A stretch of DNA of 34,689 nucleotides, taken from the NCBI GenBank assembly GCA_015206785.1, contig JADEZQ010000018.1, positions 1 through 34,689 of the forward strand, read 5' to 3'. Below are positions 17,195 to 24,231 of this stretch, piece after piece; within the stretch, counting starts at the first letter, position 1, and every line of letters begins with the position of its first letter. This stretch comes from Quinella sp. 2Q5 (GTDB lineage Bacteria > Bacillota > Negativicutes > Selenomonadales > Selenomonadaceae). The position numbers were made by a program, and so were the translations under genes. The notes beneath the pieces were generated by a model. It was not told the origin of the DNA. It ran no database searches and was given only the letters and a program-made list of their open reading frames with translations.

Positions 17195-17740
17195 TTACAG
17201 CAGCTTTTCGATGGCGGGCGCGATTGCCGCGGGCGTAGTCGTCGGCTCGAAGCGGGCAACAACTTCGCCATTGCGGTCGATCAAAAATTTCGTGAAGTTC
17301 CACTTGATTCCGTCGCCTTCGAGATATTCGGGAAAGTTCTGTTGCAGAGCCTCAAGCAGTTTCGGACCGACGGGGTGATTCATGTCGAAGCCCTCAAACT
17401 TTTTCTGCGCGGTGAGATATTTGAACAGTGGCTGAGCAGTTTCGCCGCGGACGTCGCCTTTGCCGAAGACGGTGAACGTCACGCCGTAATTGAACTTGCA
17501 GAACTGCTGAACCTCGTCGTTGGAGCCGGGCTCTTGACCTGCGAACTGATTGCACGGGAAGCCGAGAACCTCGAAGCCGCGATCCTTGTAGGTTGTGTAC
17601 AATTTCTGCAGTTCGTCGAATTGCGGGGTGAAGCCGCACTTGCTCGCCGTGTTGACGATGAGCAGAACCTTGCCGCGATAGTCCGCCAAAGATTTTTCCG
17701 CGCCGCCCTTGGTCGTGGCGGTGAAGTCGTAAACGCTCAT
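17195..17740 (-). CDS. Glutathione peroxidase family thiol peroxidase
   Basis: 181 residues. GPx-fold enzyme with the peroxidatic cysteine in NTASKCGFTPQ near residue 36, the glutamine in FPCNQFAGQEPGS near residue 71, the tryptophan in IKWNFTKFLID near residue 147, and GFDMNHPVGPKL. Bacterial Cys-GPx proteins usually take electrons from thioredoxin rather than glutathione. GGAGG lies before the ATG. Upstream on the same strand are two glutaredoxin genes and trxB, so it probably draws electrons from that system. The gap to the glutaredoxin gene is 98 bp and contains no clear terminator. Confidence 0.92.
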   Translation of the reverse strand: MSVYDFTATTKGGAEKSLADYRGKVLLIVNTASKCGFTPQFDELQKLYTTYKDRGFEVLGFPCNQFAGQEPGSNDEVQQFCKFNYGVTFTVFGKGDVRGETAQPLFKYLTAQKKFEGFDMNHPVGPKLLEALQQNFPEYLEGDGIKWNFTKFLIDRNGEVVARFEPTTTPAAIAPAIEKLL

Positions 17741-17838
17741 GATGATACCTCCAAAATTTCGTCACGCTCAAACGCGGCGATAACATTCAATCGGTCACGA
17801 CGTAGGAGCGCGACTGCCGGATGCAACGTCACGTTGCC

Positions 17839-18072
17839 TCAAGCCGACGCCAACAGCTCGTCGATCTTGCGCTTGTCGAAACCGAGAACGAAATTTTTCC
17901 CGTCGATGGTCGTCACGGGAACAGTCAGGTCGCCGGAAATTTTTTCGCATTCGGCGCGAGCTTCGTCGCTCAATTCGATGTCGCGGGTTTCGTATTCCAC
18001 GCCGCGTGCCTTGAGATAATTTTTGACCTTCGTGCACCACGGGCAACCCTCGAACGAATAAACCTTGACCAA
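17839..18072 (-). CDS. Glutaredoxin-like protein (CPWC)
   Basis: 77 residues if started at TTG 18072, which has AGGAGG eight bases upstream; this matches the start and length of the neighbouring paralogue. An in-frame ATG at 18096 is possible but places the ribosome-binding site inside the gene. The redox motif GCPWC is near residue 9, the cis-proline TVPVTTIDGKNFVLGFD in the second half. It is a thiol-disulfide carrier. It begins 14 bp after the stop of the second glutaredoxin gene, which together with their likeness indicates tandem duplication. Confidence 0.88.
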   Translation of the reverse strand: MVKVYSFEGCPWCTKVKNYLKARGVEYETRDIELSDEARAECEKISGDLTVPVTTIDGKNFVLGFDKRKIDELLASA

Positions 18073-18086
18073 ATCAATCAGCCTCC

Positions 18087-18320
18087 TCACAAACACAACA
18101 GTTCATCCAACGCCGCCTTGTCGTAGTCGATGACGAAATGCTCGCCGTCAATCGTCGTGACGGGAACGGCGTAATCCATGCCCGTCAGGCGTTTGCATTC
18201 GTCGCGGGCGGCGGCGTCAACTTCGATGTCGTAAGCCACAAAGTCAACGTCCTTGGACGCAAGATAACGCTTGACCTTCTCGCAATACGGACAACCCGTC
18301 ACGGTGTAGACCTTGACCAT
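18087..18320 (-). CDS. Glutaredoxin-like protein (CPYC)
   Basis: 77 residues. Redox motif GCPYC near residue 9 and AVPVTTIDGEHFVIDYD with the cis-proline. ATG at 18320 has AGGG eight bases upstream; it begins five bases after the trxB stop, so it is co-translated with trxB. Clearly a paralogue of the following gene (MVKVY...GCP.C..VK.YL in both). With trxB upstream, the likely reductant is the thioredoxin reductase, as in the Cp34/Cp9 pair of Clostridium pasteurianum; that is inference. Confidence 0.9.
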   Translation of the reverse strand: MVKVYTVTGCPYCEKVKRYLASKDVDFVAYDIEVDAAARDECKRLTGMDYAVPVTTIDGEHFVIDYDKAALDELLCL

Positions 18321-18325
18321 GTGAA

Positions 18326-19255
18326 TCACCCTTTGAGTTTCGCCAAAAATTTTTCCGCAAGCAGAGCCGCAGTCGTCCCGTCGGAGGCGGCGGTTGTCAG
18401 CTGGCGGATTTCTTTTTCGCGGACGTCGCCCGCCGCAAACACGCCGTCAATCTCCGTGCGACAGTCCTCGCCCGCGATGATTCGGCCGCTCGCGCTCAAT
18501 GTCAGCTCGTCGCGGAAAAGTTTCGTGTTGGGTTCGACGCCGATGTTGACGAAGATCCCGTCCACCGCCAAAGTTTTCGTCTCGCCCGTCGTTTTGTCGA
18601 AGACCTCGACCGCCTCAAGCTTCTTGTCGCCGCGCAGAGCCTTGATGTCCGTCTGCAACATGACGGTGATTTTGTCGTTGGCTCGCATGCGCCGTTGGGA
18701 AAAGTCGTCCGCGCGAAGTTCCGAACGGTGGATCAGATAGAGTTTCGTCGCGTACTTCGTCAGGAAGTTTGCCGCGTCGACCGCCGCATTGCCGCCGCCC
18801 GCCACCGCGATAATCTTGCCGTCATAGGCGTGACCGTCGCACAGCTCGCAATAATGCACGCCGCGTCCGGAAAATTTTTTCTCTTCGGGCAGGGGCAGCT
18901 TGCGACGATTCATGCCCGTGGCGATGATGACGGCGTCAGCCTCGTAAATTTTTTCCTGCGTCTCGATAATCTTCGGTGTCGCTTTGAGCGTGACGCGTTC
19001 AATCTCGTCGAACTCGTCGATGACCGCGCCGAAGCTTTCCGCCTGCTTCTGAACGGTGGCAATCAATTCGCCGCCCGACACACTGACGAAGCCGGGAAAA
19101 TTTTCGATGGCAACTGCGTTGGCAATTTGCCCGCCGACCAAACCGTTCTCCAAGACGAGCGTGTCAAGATTCATGCGCCCGCAATACAATGCCGCCGTCA
19201 AGCCCGCCATGCCCGCGCCGATGATCACGATGTCCTTGTGAATGCGTTCCTTCAT
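18326..19255 (-). CDS. trxB: Thioredoxin reductase (FAD-dependent)
   Basis: 309 residues, low-Mr thioredoxin-reductase type. FAD motif IIGAGMAGLTAALYCGR near residue 11; redox centre CELCDGHAYDG near residue 139 (CxxC; the usual form is CATCDG, so Glu-Leu is unusual); nucleotide motif VAGGGNAAVDAANFL near 154; second FAD motif GVFAAGDVRE near the end. It passes electrons from NAD(P)H to a small dithiol protein. GGGGG precedes the ATG. No thioredoxin gene follows; instead two glutaredoxins do, which may be its partners. Confidence 0.93.
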   Translation of the reverse strand: MKERIHKDIVIIGAGMAGLTAALYCGRMNLDTLVLENGLVGGQIANAVAIENFPGFVSVSGGELIATVQKQAESFGAVIDEFDEIERVTLKATPKIIETQEKIYEADAVIIATGMNRRKLPLPEEKKFSGRGVHYCELCDGHAYDGKIIAVAGGGNAAVDAANFLTKYATKLYLIHRSELRADDFSQRRMRANDKITVMLQTDIKALRGDKKLEAVEVFDKTTGETKTLAVDGIFVNIGVEPNTKLFRDELTLSASGRIIAGEDCRTEIDGVFAAGDVREKEIRQLTTAASDGTTAALLAEKFLAKLKG

Positions 19256-19306
19256 ATCGATACCCCCTTCGCGACAAATTCTGTTCGCCGAAAAATTTTC
19301 CTGCCG

Positions 19307-19912
19307 TCAAAAGCGATACAGATGCGCCGTGCTGTTAATCAGTTCGACAACGGCGTTGCCGTCGTCCACGCGCAAAATGTTCACCGACGTATTGAATTGA
19401 GCTATCGCCCACATCTTTCGGATGGACACGCCCAACGCCGCGCACAATATCAGCCGAATCACCGAGCCGTGGCTGACGACGATTATGCTTTGCCCGTCGC
19501 TGTCGGCAACGATCTCTTCCAACGCAGTCATCACGCGCGCTTGAGATTCCAAAAACGTTTCGCCGTTGGGCGGATGAACTCTGTCGGGTCGCGTGAAAAA
19601 ATTTTCGAAGCCCTCAACGCCGCTCAGTTCGCCGAGGAGTCTGCCTTCCCACTCGCCGAAGTCTGTCTCACGGAAGCCGCGCTCCTCAACGACGGGCAAG
19701 CTGAACTTCTCCGCCAAAATTTCCGCCGTCTTCACCGCCCGCGACAGGTCGCTTGAGTAAATTGCGTCCACGCTGTGGAAGGGCGTGTGCTGCGCCAAAA
19801 GTTTCGCCTGGCGAATTCCCTCCGGCGAGAGCAAGACGTTCGACGTCCCCTGCAATCGACCTTCCTTGTTCCATTCGGTTTCGCCGTGTCGGATCAGGTA
19901 AATTCTCGTCAA
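19307..19912 (-). CDS. Histidine phosphatase family (phosphoglycerate mutase-like)
   Basis: 201 residues. Catalytic phosphohistidine in IYLIRHGETEWNKEG near residue 9, GRLQGTSNVLLSPEG, the second arginine in YSSDLSRAVKTAEI, Glu in RETDFGEWEG, and the second histidine in IIVVSHGSVIRL. TTG at 19912 has GGGAGG eight bases upstream and is chosen over far-upstream in-frame starts that overlap gmhB. Members include cofactor-dependent mutases, broad phosphatases and alpha-ribazole phosphatase (CobC); nothing here decides between them. It sits between gmhB and trxB with short gaps. Confidence 0.9.
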   Translation of the reverse strand: MTRIYLIRHGETEWNKEGRLQGTSNVLLSPEGIRQAKLLAQHTPFHSVDAIYSSDLSRAVKTAEILAEKFSLPVVEERGFRETDFGEWEGRLLGELSGVEGFENFFTRPDRVHPPNGETFLESQARVMTALEEIVADSDGQSIIVVSHGSVIRLILCAALGVSIRKMWAIAQFNTSVNILRVDDGNAVVELINSTAHLYRF

Positions 19913-19934
19913 AGTGATCGCCTCCCAAAAAATT

Positions 19935-20438
19935 TTAGTGCGCCGCAAAATTTCTGACGACGTCCGCAAGATTCCCGCCCGTGAAAAAAATTCCTTCGCG
20001 CAGACCGGCCGCCTTTGCCGCCGCAATATCGCGCTCGCTGTCGCCGAACAGAATCGACTGCGCGGGGTCAATGCCCAGCTCACGGCAGGCGCGTTCAATC
20101 AGACCTGGCTTGGGCTTGCGGCAGTTGCAAACGATGCTGAACTCGGCGACAGTACCTTCGGGGTGGTGCGGGCAATAGTAGAACGCGTCGATGTGTGCGC
20201 CGACCTGCGACAGGCTCCGTTGCATGAAGTCGTGCAGGGCGTCGACGTCGCGTGCGGTGTAGAGTCCGCGGGCAATGCCGCCCTGATTGGTGACGACCAC
20301 CGCCAAAATGCCGTGTTCGTTGCAGAATTTGACAGCCTCGCGCGCGCCGTCAATCCAGCGAAATTTTTCCGCCTGCCAAAGATAGCCGACCTCCTCGTTG
20401 AGGACGCCGTCCCTGTCGAAGAAAATTGCTCGTTTCAT
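19935..20438 (-). CDS. gmhB: D-glycero-beta-D-manno-heptose 1,7-bisphosphate 7-phosphatase
   Basis: 167 residues, HAD superfamily. Nucleophile motif FFDRDGVLNEEVGYL near residue 7, TNQGGIARGLYT near residue 50, the zinc-binding loop YYCPHHPEG...CNCRKPKPG characteristic of GmhB, and ILFGDSERDIAAAKAAG. It removes the 7-phosphate in the ADP-heptose pathway for the LPS inner core, so an outer membrane is implied. GGAG lies eight bases before the ATG. It faces away from ctsR across a 174-bp gap. Confidence 0.92.
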   Translation of the reverse strand: MKRAIFFDRDGVLNEEVGYLWQAEKFRWIDGAREAVKFCNEHGILAVVVTNQGGIARGLYTARDVDALHDFMQRSLSQVGAHIDAFYYCPHHPEGTVAEFSIVCNCRKPKPGLIERACRELGIDPAQSILFGDSERDIAAAKAAGLREGIFFTGGNLADVVRNFAAH

Positions 20439-20558
20439 CTGCTCTGCTCCATGAAAAAATTTTTTCCGCCCACAGCGATTGATTGACCTACCGCTGAATA
20501 TGCCGCGTCTGTTGCCGTTGATTCTTCCCGCCCGAAAAATTTCCTGCAGAAAAAAAGC

Positions 20559-20587
20559 TTGCCGATTTGATTTTCAAAGGCTATAAT
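20559..20587 (+). promoter_or_regulatory. ctsR promoter
   Basis: TTGCCG (20559-20564), a 17-bp spacer, perfect TATAAT (20582-20587). Just after it, TGTCAAAATATCAA (20587-20600) is a weak match to the CtsR heptad operator (GGTCAAA repeats), which would allow autorepression. Confidence 0.8.
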
Positions 20588-20612
20588 GTCAAAATATCAA
20601 GAGGTGATTAAC

Positions 20613-21089
20613 ATGACGAACAACAAAGCCGACACGATTGAGGAATACATTCTCCGAAGGCTGGAGCAGAACGCCGACAAGCAAATCGAGCTCAAGCGCA
20701 CGGCTCTGGCGGACGAGATTAGTTGTGCGCCGTCGCAGATAAGTTACGTTTTGAGCACGCGCTTCACGGCTGAACGGGGCTTCGTGGTGGAATCGCGCCG
20801 CGGGCTTGGCGGTTACATTCGCATTGCGCTCGTGCCCGAAGAGATCGACCAGAAGCAGATGCTTTATCGCGATATGATAGATTCCGTCCGAGAGGATACG
20901 AACTTTGCCGAGGTGGAACGGATGCTGGAGTTTCTGTTGACGAACAAGCTTATCACGCGGCGCGAGGCGCAGATAATTTTGCAGACTGTCGCGAACCTTT
21001 ACCAATCCGAAGCGGCAGGCAAAATTGCGGCGGACGAGCGGGCGAAGTTGATTCGCTCAATCTTCCTGACGCTGGCGAAGATTACCTGA
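20613..21089 (+). CDS. ctsR: Class III heat-shock repressor CtsR
   Basis: 158 residues. CtsR represses clp and related stress genes. The winged HTH part reads IEEYILRRLEQNADKQIELKR, then CAPSQISYVLSTRFTAERGF, VVESRRGLGGYIRI (the wing with conserved RGxGGYIRI). The C-terminal helical region (ITRREAQIILQTVANLY) matches the four-helix domain. ATG at 20613 has GAGGTG upstream. The usual downstream partners mcsA, mcsB and clpC are not present; a structured repeat and a terminator follow directly, so ctsR is a single-gene transcript here. Confidence 0.95.
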   Translation: MTNNKADTIEEYILRRLEQNADKQIELKRTALADEISCAPSQISYVLSTRFTAERGFVVESRRGLGGYIRIALVPEEIDQKQMLYRDMIDSVREDTNFAEVERMLEFLLTNKLITRREAQIILQTVANLYQSEAAGKIAADERAKLIRSIFLTLAKIT

Positions 21090-21118
21090 CGCCGGCAAGA
21101 GCTTTGATGTTTCGTGTT

Positions 21119-21290
21119 CTACTTTCTTTCACCGAGGAAAGAAAGTAGGAAAGAAACTCGCCACTGCGCGTGGGGCGGATACCGTCCACCAACGAAACGC
21201 CCGCGCTACCCGAAACCGCTCGTGCCGCCTATGACGCCATCCATGGACGTCATACGGCGGCGGGCCGACATCACGTCGGCCTTAGGTGGC
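21119..21290 (+). repeat. Structured multi-hairpin repeat, copy 1
   Basis: Three hairpins in a row. H1: CTACTTTCTTTC (21119-21130) with GAAAGAAAGTAG (21137-21148). H2: GCCGCC/GGCGGC outer (21224-21229, 21256-21261) with ATGACG/CGTCAT inner (21231-21236, 21248-21253). H3: GGCCGAC/GTCGGCC (21263-21269, 21275-21281) with loop ATCAC. An outer pairing GCCACT (21160-21165) with GGTGGC (21285-21290) encloses H2 and H3. A diverged copy with the same layout lies at 28567-28690. Confidence 0.8.
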
Positions 21291-21305
21291 TGTCAAACGA
21301 AATGA

Positions 21306-21337
21306 AAAACCCTCCGCGTTGCGGGGGGTTTTGTTTT
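21306..21337 (+). terminator. Terminator after ctsR
   Basis: AAAACCCTCCGC (21306-21317) pairs with GCGGGGGGTTTT (21321-21332), 12 bp with one T-G wobble valid on plus, loop GTT, then TTTTGTTTT. In the minus direction the stem keeps 11 pairs and can also serve the 3D-domain gene. Confidence 0.88.
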
Positions 21338-21349
21338 GATATCTATGAT

Positions 21350-21982
21350 TTATTTCAGGACGAAAACGGTGACGGTGCGTCTGCCAAAGTCCATTGCCTG
21401 ACCATAGCTTTCCATGCACAGATCGATTCGGTTGCCGTAGATGGCTCCGCCTGTGTCCGCCGCCAAAGCCTCGCCGTAGCCGGGGATGTAGACTCTGGTG
21501 CCCAGCGGGATGACGTAGGGGTCAACCGCGACGATGCCGTAGGTGGCGGGGATGCCCATTGCCGTCAAGCCCTCCGCGCTGCCGTCCGTAGGCAGGTAGG
21601 CGGTCGCTTCCATATCGATGACGTCAACATAGGGCAGGTAGCCGTTTGCGGTCTCGACGACGTTTTCGGGAGGAGCAACAGGAATCTCTTCCACCGTGGA
21701 AACTTCAGCCTCTGCGGAAATCTCGACGTCGCCTCTAAGGTCGGACACGTCGCGTTGACGGGACTCTTCCACCAGTTCAAGGAACATGCGGTTGATCTCG
21801 TCTTCCTCGCTGACCTTCAATCTGCCGTTCTCGCCGACTGCAATTGTTGTCGGTTCCGTAGCACTCGGCTGTTCAATTGGGATGGGTTCGGGCGCAACGG
21901 GAACTTCGCCGCTGTCGGTAAAGCCCGTGTTCATCGCCGCCAAACCCGCCAACATCAAGCTGAGCGCAATTTTCTTCTTCAT
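21350..21982 (-). CDS. 3D (three-Asp) domain cell-wall protein
   Basis: 210 residues from ATG 21982. Signal peptide (KKKIALSLMLAGLAAMNTG), a low-complexity acidic/Pro linker of about 90 residues, then a C-terminal 3D domain of double-psi beta-barrel type: DMEATAYLPTDGSAEGL, GIVAVDPYVIPLGTRVYIPG, and ALAADTGGAIYGNRIDLCM with the conserved aspartates. Such domains are found in murein-cleaving or resuscitation-promoting proteins. ATG at 22018 or 22015 (start MMKRKILGK) would add a longer basic n-region and is possible. A long structured leader and a near-consensus promoter precede it. Confidence 0.85.
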   Translation of the reverse strand: MKKKIALSLMLAGLAAMNTGFTDSGEVPVAPEPIPIEQPSATEPTTIAVGENGRLKVSEEDEINRMFLELVEESRQRDVSDLRGDVEISAEAEVSTVEEIPVAPPENVVETANGYLPYVDVIDMEATAYLPTDGSAEGLTAMGIPATYGIVAVDPYVIPLGTRVYIPGYGEALAADTGGAIYGNRIDLCMESYGQAMDFGRRTVTVFVLK

Positions 21983-22028
21983 GCCAAAAATTTTTCCGAG
22001 TATTTTTCGCTTCATCATTCCGCCGCCT

Positions 22029-22188
22029 GCGCAACGCCAAGCGTCGCGCCCCAAGCAGGACGACTCGCTGAGCCGCCTCTTTGCTTCGGAGCAGCCTTCC
22101 CCCTTTCGAATACAACACAGAATTACACGGTAATTTCGAGCTCGATTATCGGATAACTTCCGACGCGACGTATTATTACATACGCCGC
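22029..22188 (-). promoter_or_regulatory. Structured 5' leader of the 3D-domain gene (candidate cis-regulatory RNA)
   Basis: The predicted transcript starts near 22234, leaving about 215 nt before the gene. In minus-strand RNA four hairpins form: GCGGCGTAT/ATACGTCGC (22188-22180, 22173-22165), AATTAC/GTAATT (22135-22121), GGCGGCTC/GAGTCGTC (22077-22070, 22066-22059) inside AAGCA/TGCTT, and GCGCGACGC/GCGTTGCGC (22049-22041, 22037-22029). The G-U wobbles fit only the minus strand. I could not match it to a known riboswitch class. Confidence 0.5.
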
Positions 22189-22220
22189 TGAATAAAGCTT
22201 GAAATATGTCAAAAAAGTTT

Positions 22221-22265
22221 CAAATCAAAAACCGCCGCGTAATATACTGCGCGACGGCTGATTTG
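22221..22265 (-). terminator. Terminator-like nested inverted repeat ending the cupin operon
   Basis: Minus strand CCGTCGCG pairs with CGCGGCGG (8 bp, one wobble; 22257-22250 and 22239-22232) followed by TTTTTG; an outer CAAATCA/TGATTTG pairing (22221-22227 with 22259-22265) encloses it. It overlaps the next promoter. Confidence 0.65.
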
Positions 22266-22269
22266 TCAA
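22241..22269 (-). promoter_or_regulatory. Promoter of the 3D-domain gene
   Basis: Minus strand TTGACA (22269-22264), a 17-bp spacer, TATATT (22246-22241). Eight bases separate its -35 from the stop of the upstream small ORF. Its -10 lies in the loop of the terminator at 22221-22265. Confidence 0.82.
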
Positions 22270-22277
22270 GTGTACGG

Positions 22278-22467
22278 TCAAAGCTGCTTGGCGAACCAAT
22301 TTTGGCGACCGATGAGTTCGACGAGCGCGAGCTGCTGTTCAGCCCAATACATGTCGCCCTCCTCGTCGAGATAGTATGCCTTGAGGATATCGAAGGATGA
22401 CGTGACCGTCCGCCTGTTGCGCCAGCTGCGTGACAATCGTCTGCAAGCCTGCGATAACTTTGCTCAT
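22278..22467 (-). pseudogene. Small ORF with an apparent frameshift (unknown function)
   Basis: ATG at 22467 has an excellent ribosome-binding site (GGAGGAG six bases upstream) and opens with MSKVIAGLQTIVTQLAQQAD. After about 22 codons the coding character moves to another frame, which continues SFDILKAYYLDEEGDMYWAE, QQLALVELIGRQNWFAKQL and TGA at 22278. ATG to TGA is 190 bases, one too many for a single frame, so there is a one-base shift near 22395-22405: a mutation, a sequencing error or, less likely, programmed. The joined product would be a helical acidic protein of about 62 residues. It is not recognised. The initial frame is the same as that of the cupin gene. Confidence 0.55.
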
Positions 22468-22812
22468 GTGATCTCCTCCACAAAAAATTTCGGTAGGTTC
22501 GCCGTCGCGGGGGGCGTCCACGTAATCGACTTCGCTGTAGCCCGCGTGCAACGTGATCTGATGCTTGAGGCCGGCGGGAATGAAGTAGGTTTCGCCCGCG
22601 CTGTAAACTTTGCTCTCGCCGTTTGCGGTGAAGGTGCACGAGCCCGTGACGACGATTGTCCACTGCGCGGCGTGGCTGTGTTCAGGGAAGACGACTTCCT
22701 TCGCCGCGCTGACGAAGTATACCGTGCCCGTCGCGGTGTGGTCAACATGAACTTCGAGCCCGTCGATGCCGTAATCGCGTGCGGGAATTTTTTTGATGAT
22801 GTCGGCAAACAC
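22339..22812 (-). CDS. Cupin-domain protein
   Basis: Up to 157 residues from GTG 22812 (GAGGTG upstream). Single cupin barrel with motif 1 FPEHSHAAQWTIVVTGSCTF near residue 42 and motif 2 GETYFIPAGLKHQ near residue 73; two or more histidines could bind a metal. The barrel ends near residue 105; after that the frame runs without a stop through the ribosome-binding site and start of the small ORF, so the true C-terminus is unclear: either the last 40 residues are read-through caused by the frameshift, or the two are fused. It is 9 bp after the flavodoxin-fold gene. The substrate is unknown. Confidence 0.8.
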   Translation of the reverse strand: MFADIIKKIPARDYGIDGLEVHVDHTATGTVYFVSAAKEVVFPEHSHAAQWTIVVTGSCTFTANGESKVYSAGETYFIPAGLKHQITLHAGYSEVDYVDAPRDGEPTEIFCGGDHMSKVIAGLQTIVTQLAQQADGHVILRYPQGILSRRGGRHVLG

Positions 22813-22821
22813 GTCAGCACC

Positions 22822-23382
22822 TCACAGCGTCTTTAGGTAGGCGACGATGTCCGCGGCGTGAGCTTTGGCTTTGGCGATGAGCGCAGACTTCTGTTCGTCG
22901 GTGGTGACGCCTGGCACGCACATCATTGCTCCGACGCTGAAAATTTTCTTGCAGTCGAGCTTGCACAGCGCGGCGAAATTTTTTATCGGATAGCTGAACT
23001 CTTCGACAGTGTGACCCATTGCGCCCGTCGCCGAGTAAGCCGCTTCGGGTGCGCCCGTCGTAATCGAGACGATGAACGCTTTGCCGGCGAGCGCGGTGCC
23101 GGTCGAGCCGTAAGCCCAGCCGTGTTCCATGACCTTGTCGATGTAGAGCTTGAGCAGACCGGGCGTGCCGTACCAATGCATGGGATAGACGAACGCGATG
23201 ATGTCCGCACGAGCCAGAGCCGTCTGCTCCGCCTTGATGTCGAACTTGTAATCGGGATAGAGTTCGTCGAGCTTGCGAATTTCTGCTTGCGGACAAAGCG
23301 CGGCGATCTCGTCGAGGATAGTTTTGTTCGCGACGGAAGTTTTCAAGTCAGGGTGACCGCTGATGATGACGATGCGTTTCAT
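22822..23382 (-). CDS. Flavodoxin-fold NAD(P)H-dependent oxidoreductase (KefF/MdaB-like)
   Basis: 186 residues. FMN-binding fold of the NQO/KefF family: [17 protein letters not shown] at the N-terminus, [19 protein letters not shown] and [13 protein letters not shown] near residues 60-92, [18 protein letters not shown] near residue 108. These two-electron reductases act on quinones or other electrophiles. The ATG overlaps the aldolase stop (ATGA), with AAGGAGG ten bases upstream, so the two genes are coupled. Together with the aldolase and cupin it may form a TetR-controlled detoxification or catabolic unit. Confidence 0.9.
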   Translation of the reverse strand: MKRIVIISGHPDLKTSVANKTILDEIAALCPQAEIRKLDELYPDYKFDIKAEQTALARADIIAFVYPMHWYGTPGLLKLYIDKVMEHGWAYGSTGTALAGKAFIVSITTGAPEAAYSATGAMGHTVEEFSYPIKNFAALCKLDCKKIFSVGAMMCVPGVTTDEQKSALIAKAKAHAADIVAYLKTL

Positions 23383-24170
23383 TTGCCGATAGCCTCCTTG
23401 TAAGTCTTCAACGTGTTGTCGGTCGCGGTTGTGAGAAACGCGGTGTCGCCGCCCAGAGCCAGGAAGCTGACGCCCAAGTCGACGAAACGTTTCGCTTGGT
23501 CGGTCGTCAAGGCGATGGTGCCGACGGGCTTGCCGAGCTTGCGCACGCGGCGAATCATGTCGTCCATTGCGTTTTCAACTTCGGGGTGGAAGATGTTCAA
23601 GCCGTGCCCCATGTCCACCGACAAATCAATCGGACCGAGGAAGATTGCGCCGACGCCGGGCGTCGTGGCGATTGCCTCAAGATTTTCCCAACCGCGAACG
23701 CTTTCAATCTGCGGCAGAATGCAAATCTCTTCGACGTTGCGTTCGAGATAGTCCGCGTGACGACCGAATCTGCCGGCACGAACTGCCGACGCTCCGAAGC
23801 CGCGGTTGCCGCGTGGAGCATACGACGCCCAATACATGATGTCTTCGGTCTCCTCGCCGGTCTCGACCTTGGGAATGATGATATTCTGAATGCCGCCGTC
23901 GAGCAACTGTTTGATGATGCCGGTGCCCGCCTGCGGAATTCTGACCACGGGCGTGACGTCGTAAGCGGCGATGGCGCGGGCGATGTCGAGAATCGTCGTG
24001 ACGGTGTGCCCGCCGTGTTCGCCGTCAACGAACAGCCAATCGATGTCCGCCGTCGCCAAAATCTCCGCCACTTCCGCCGACGTGGTCTCCTGCCCGACGC
24101 CGTACTGAAGCTTGCCCGCCTCGATGCCGTGCTTGAAGTTGTTGCGCAGATAATCTTTGACCATTGGCAT
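23379..24170 (-). CDS. HpcH/HpaI class II aldolase family protein
   Basis: 263 residues. TIM-barrel aldolase of the HpcH/HpaI (2,4-dihydroxyhept-2-ene-1,7-dioate aldolase, YfaU, GarL) group: [13 protein letters not shown] with the catalytic histidine near residue 54, the metal-binding Glu in [14 protein letters not shown] near 155, and Asp in [17 protein letters not shown] near 181. It probably splits a 2-keto-3-hydroxy acid into pyruvate and an aldehyde; the exact substrate is open. GGAGG lies before the ATG. Its promoter overlaps the end of tetR and contains palindromes (listed separately). Confidence 0.9.
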   Translation of the reverse strand: MPMVKDYLRNNFKHGIEAGKLQYGVGQETTSAEVAEILATADIDWLFVDGEHGGHTVTTILDIARAIAAYDVTPVVRIPQAGTGIIKQLLDGGIQNIIIPKVETGEETEDIMYWASYAPRGNRGFGASAVRAGRFGRHADYLERNVEEICILPQIESVRGWENLEAIATTPGVGAIFLGPIDLSVDMGHGLNIFHPEVENAMDDMIRRVRKLGKPVGTIALTTDQAKRFVDLGVSFLALGGDTAFLTTATDNTLKTYKEAIGK

Positions 24171-24184
24171 AAAAAAATCGCCTC

Positions 24185-24231
24185 CAGAAATTTTCTGTGG
24201 CGAGTGTACACCAATCGGCGGGTGCGTTCAA
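24185..24231 (-). promoter_or_regulatory. Promoter and possible TetR operator of the aldolase operon
   Basis: Minus strand TTGAAC (24231-24226), a 17-bp spacer, TACACT (24208-24203). The -35 overlaps the tetR stop codon. GTGTACAC (24204-24211), a perfect palindrome, covers the -10, and CAGAAATTTTCTG (24185-24197), a near-perfect dyad, covers the predicted start. Either could be the operator of the upstream TetR protein. Confidence 0.6.

Noticed and set aside
17815..17837. GCAAC/GTTGC hairpin between the glutaredoxin and peroxidase genes
   Set aside because: Only 5 bp with no T run, so not supported as a terminator.
22018..22234. c-di-AMP (ydaO/yuaA) riboswitch before the 3D-domain gene
   Set aside because: The gene context fits, but I could not align the conserved core; kept only as an unnamed structured leader.
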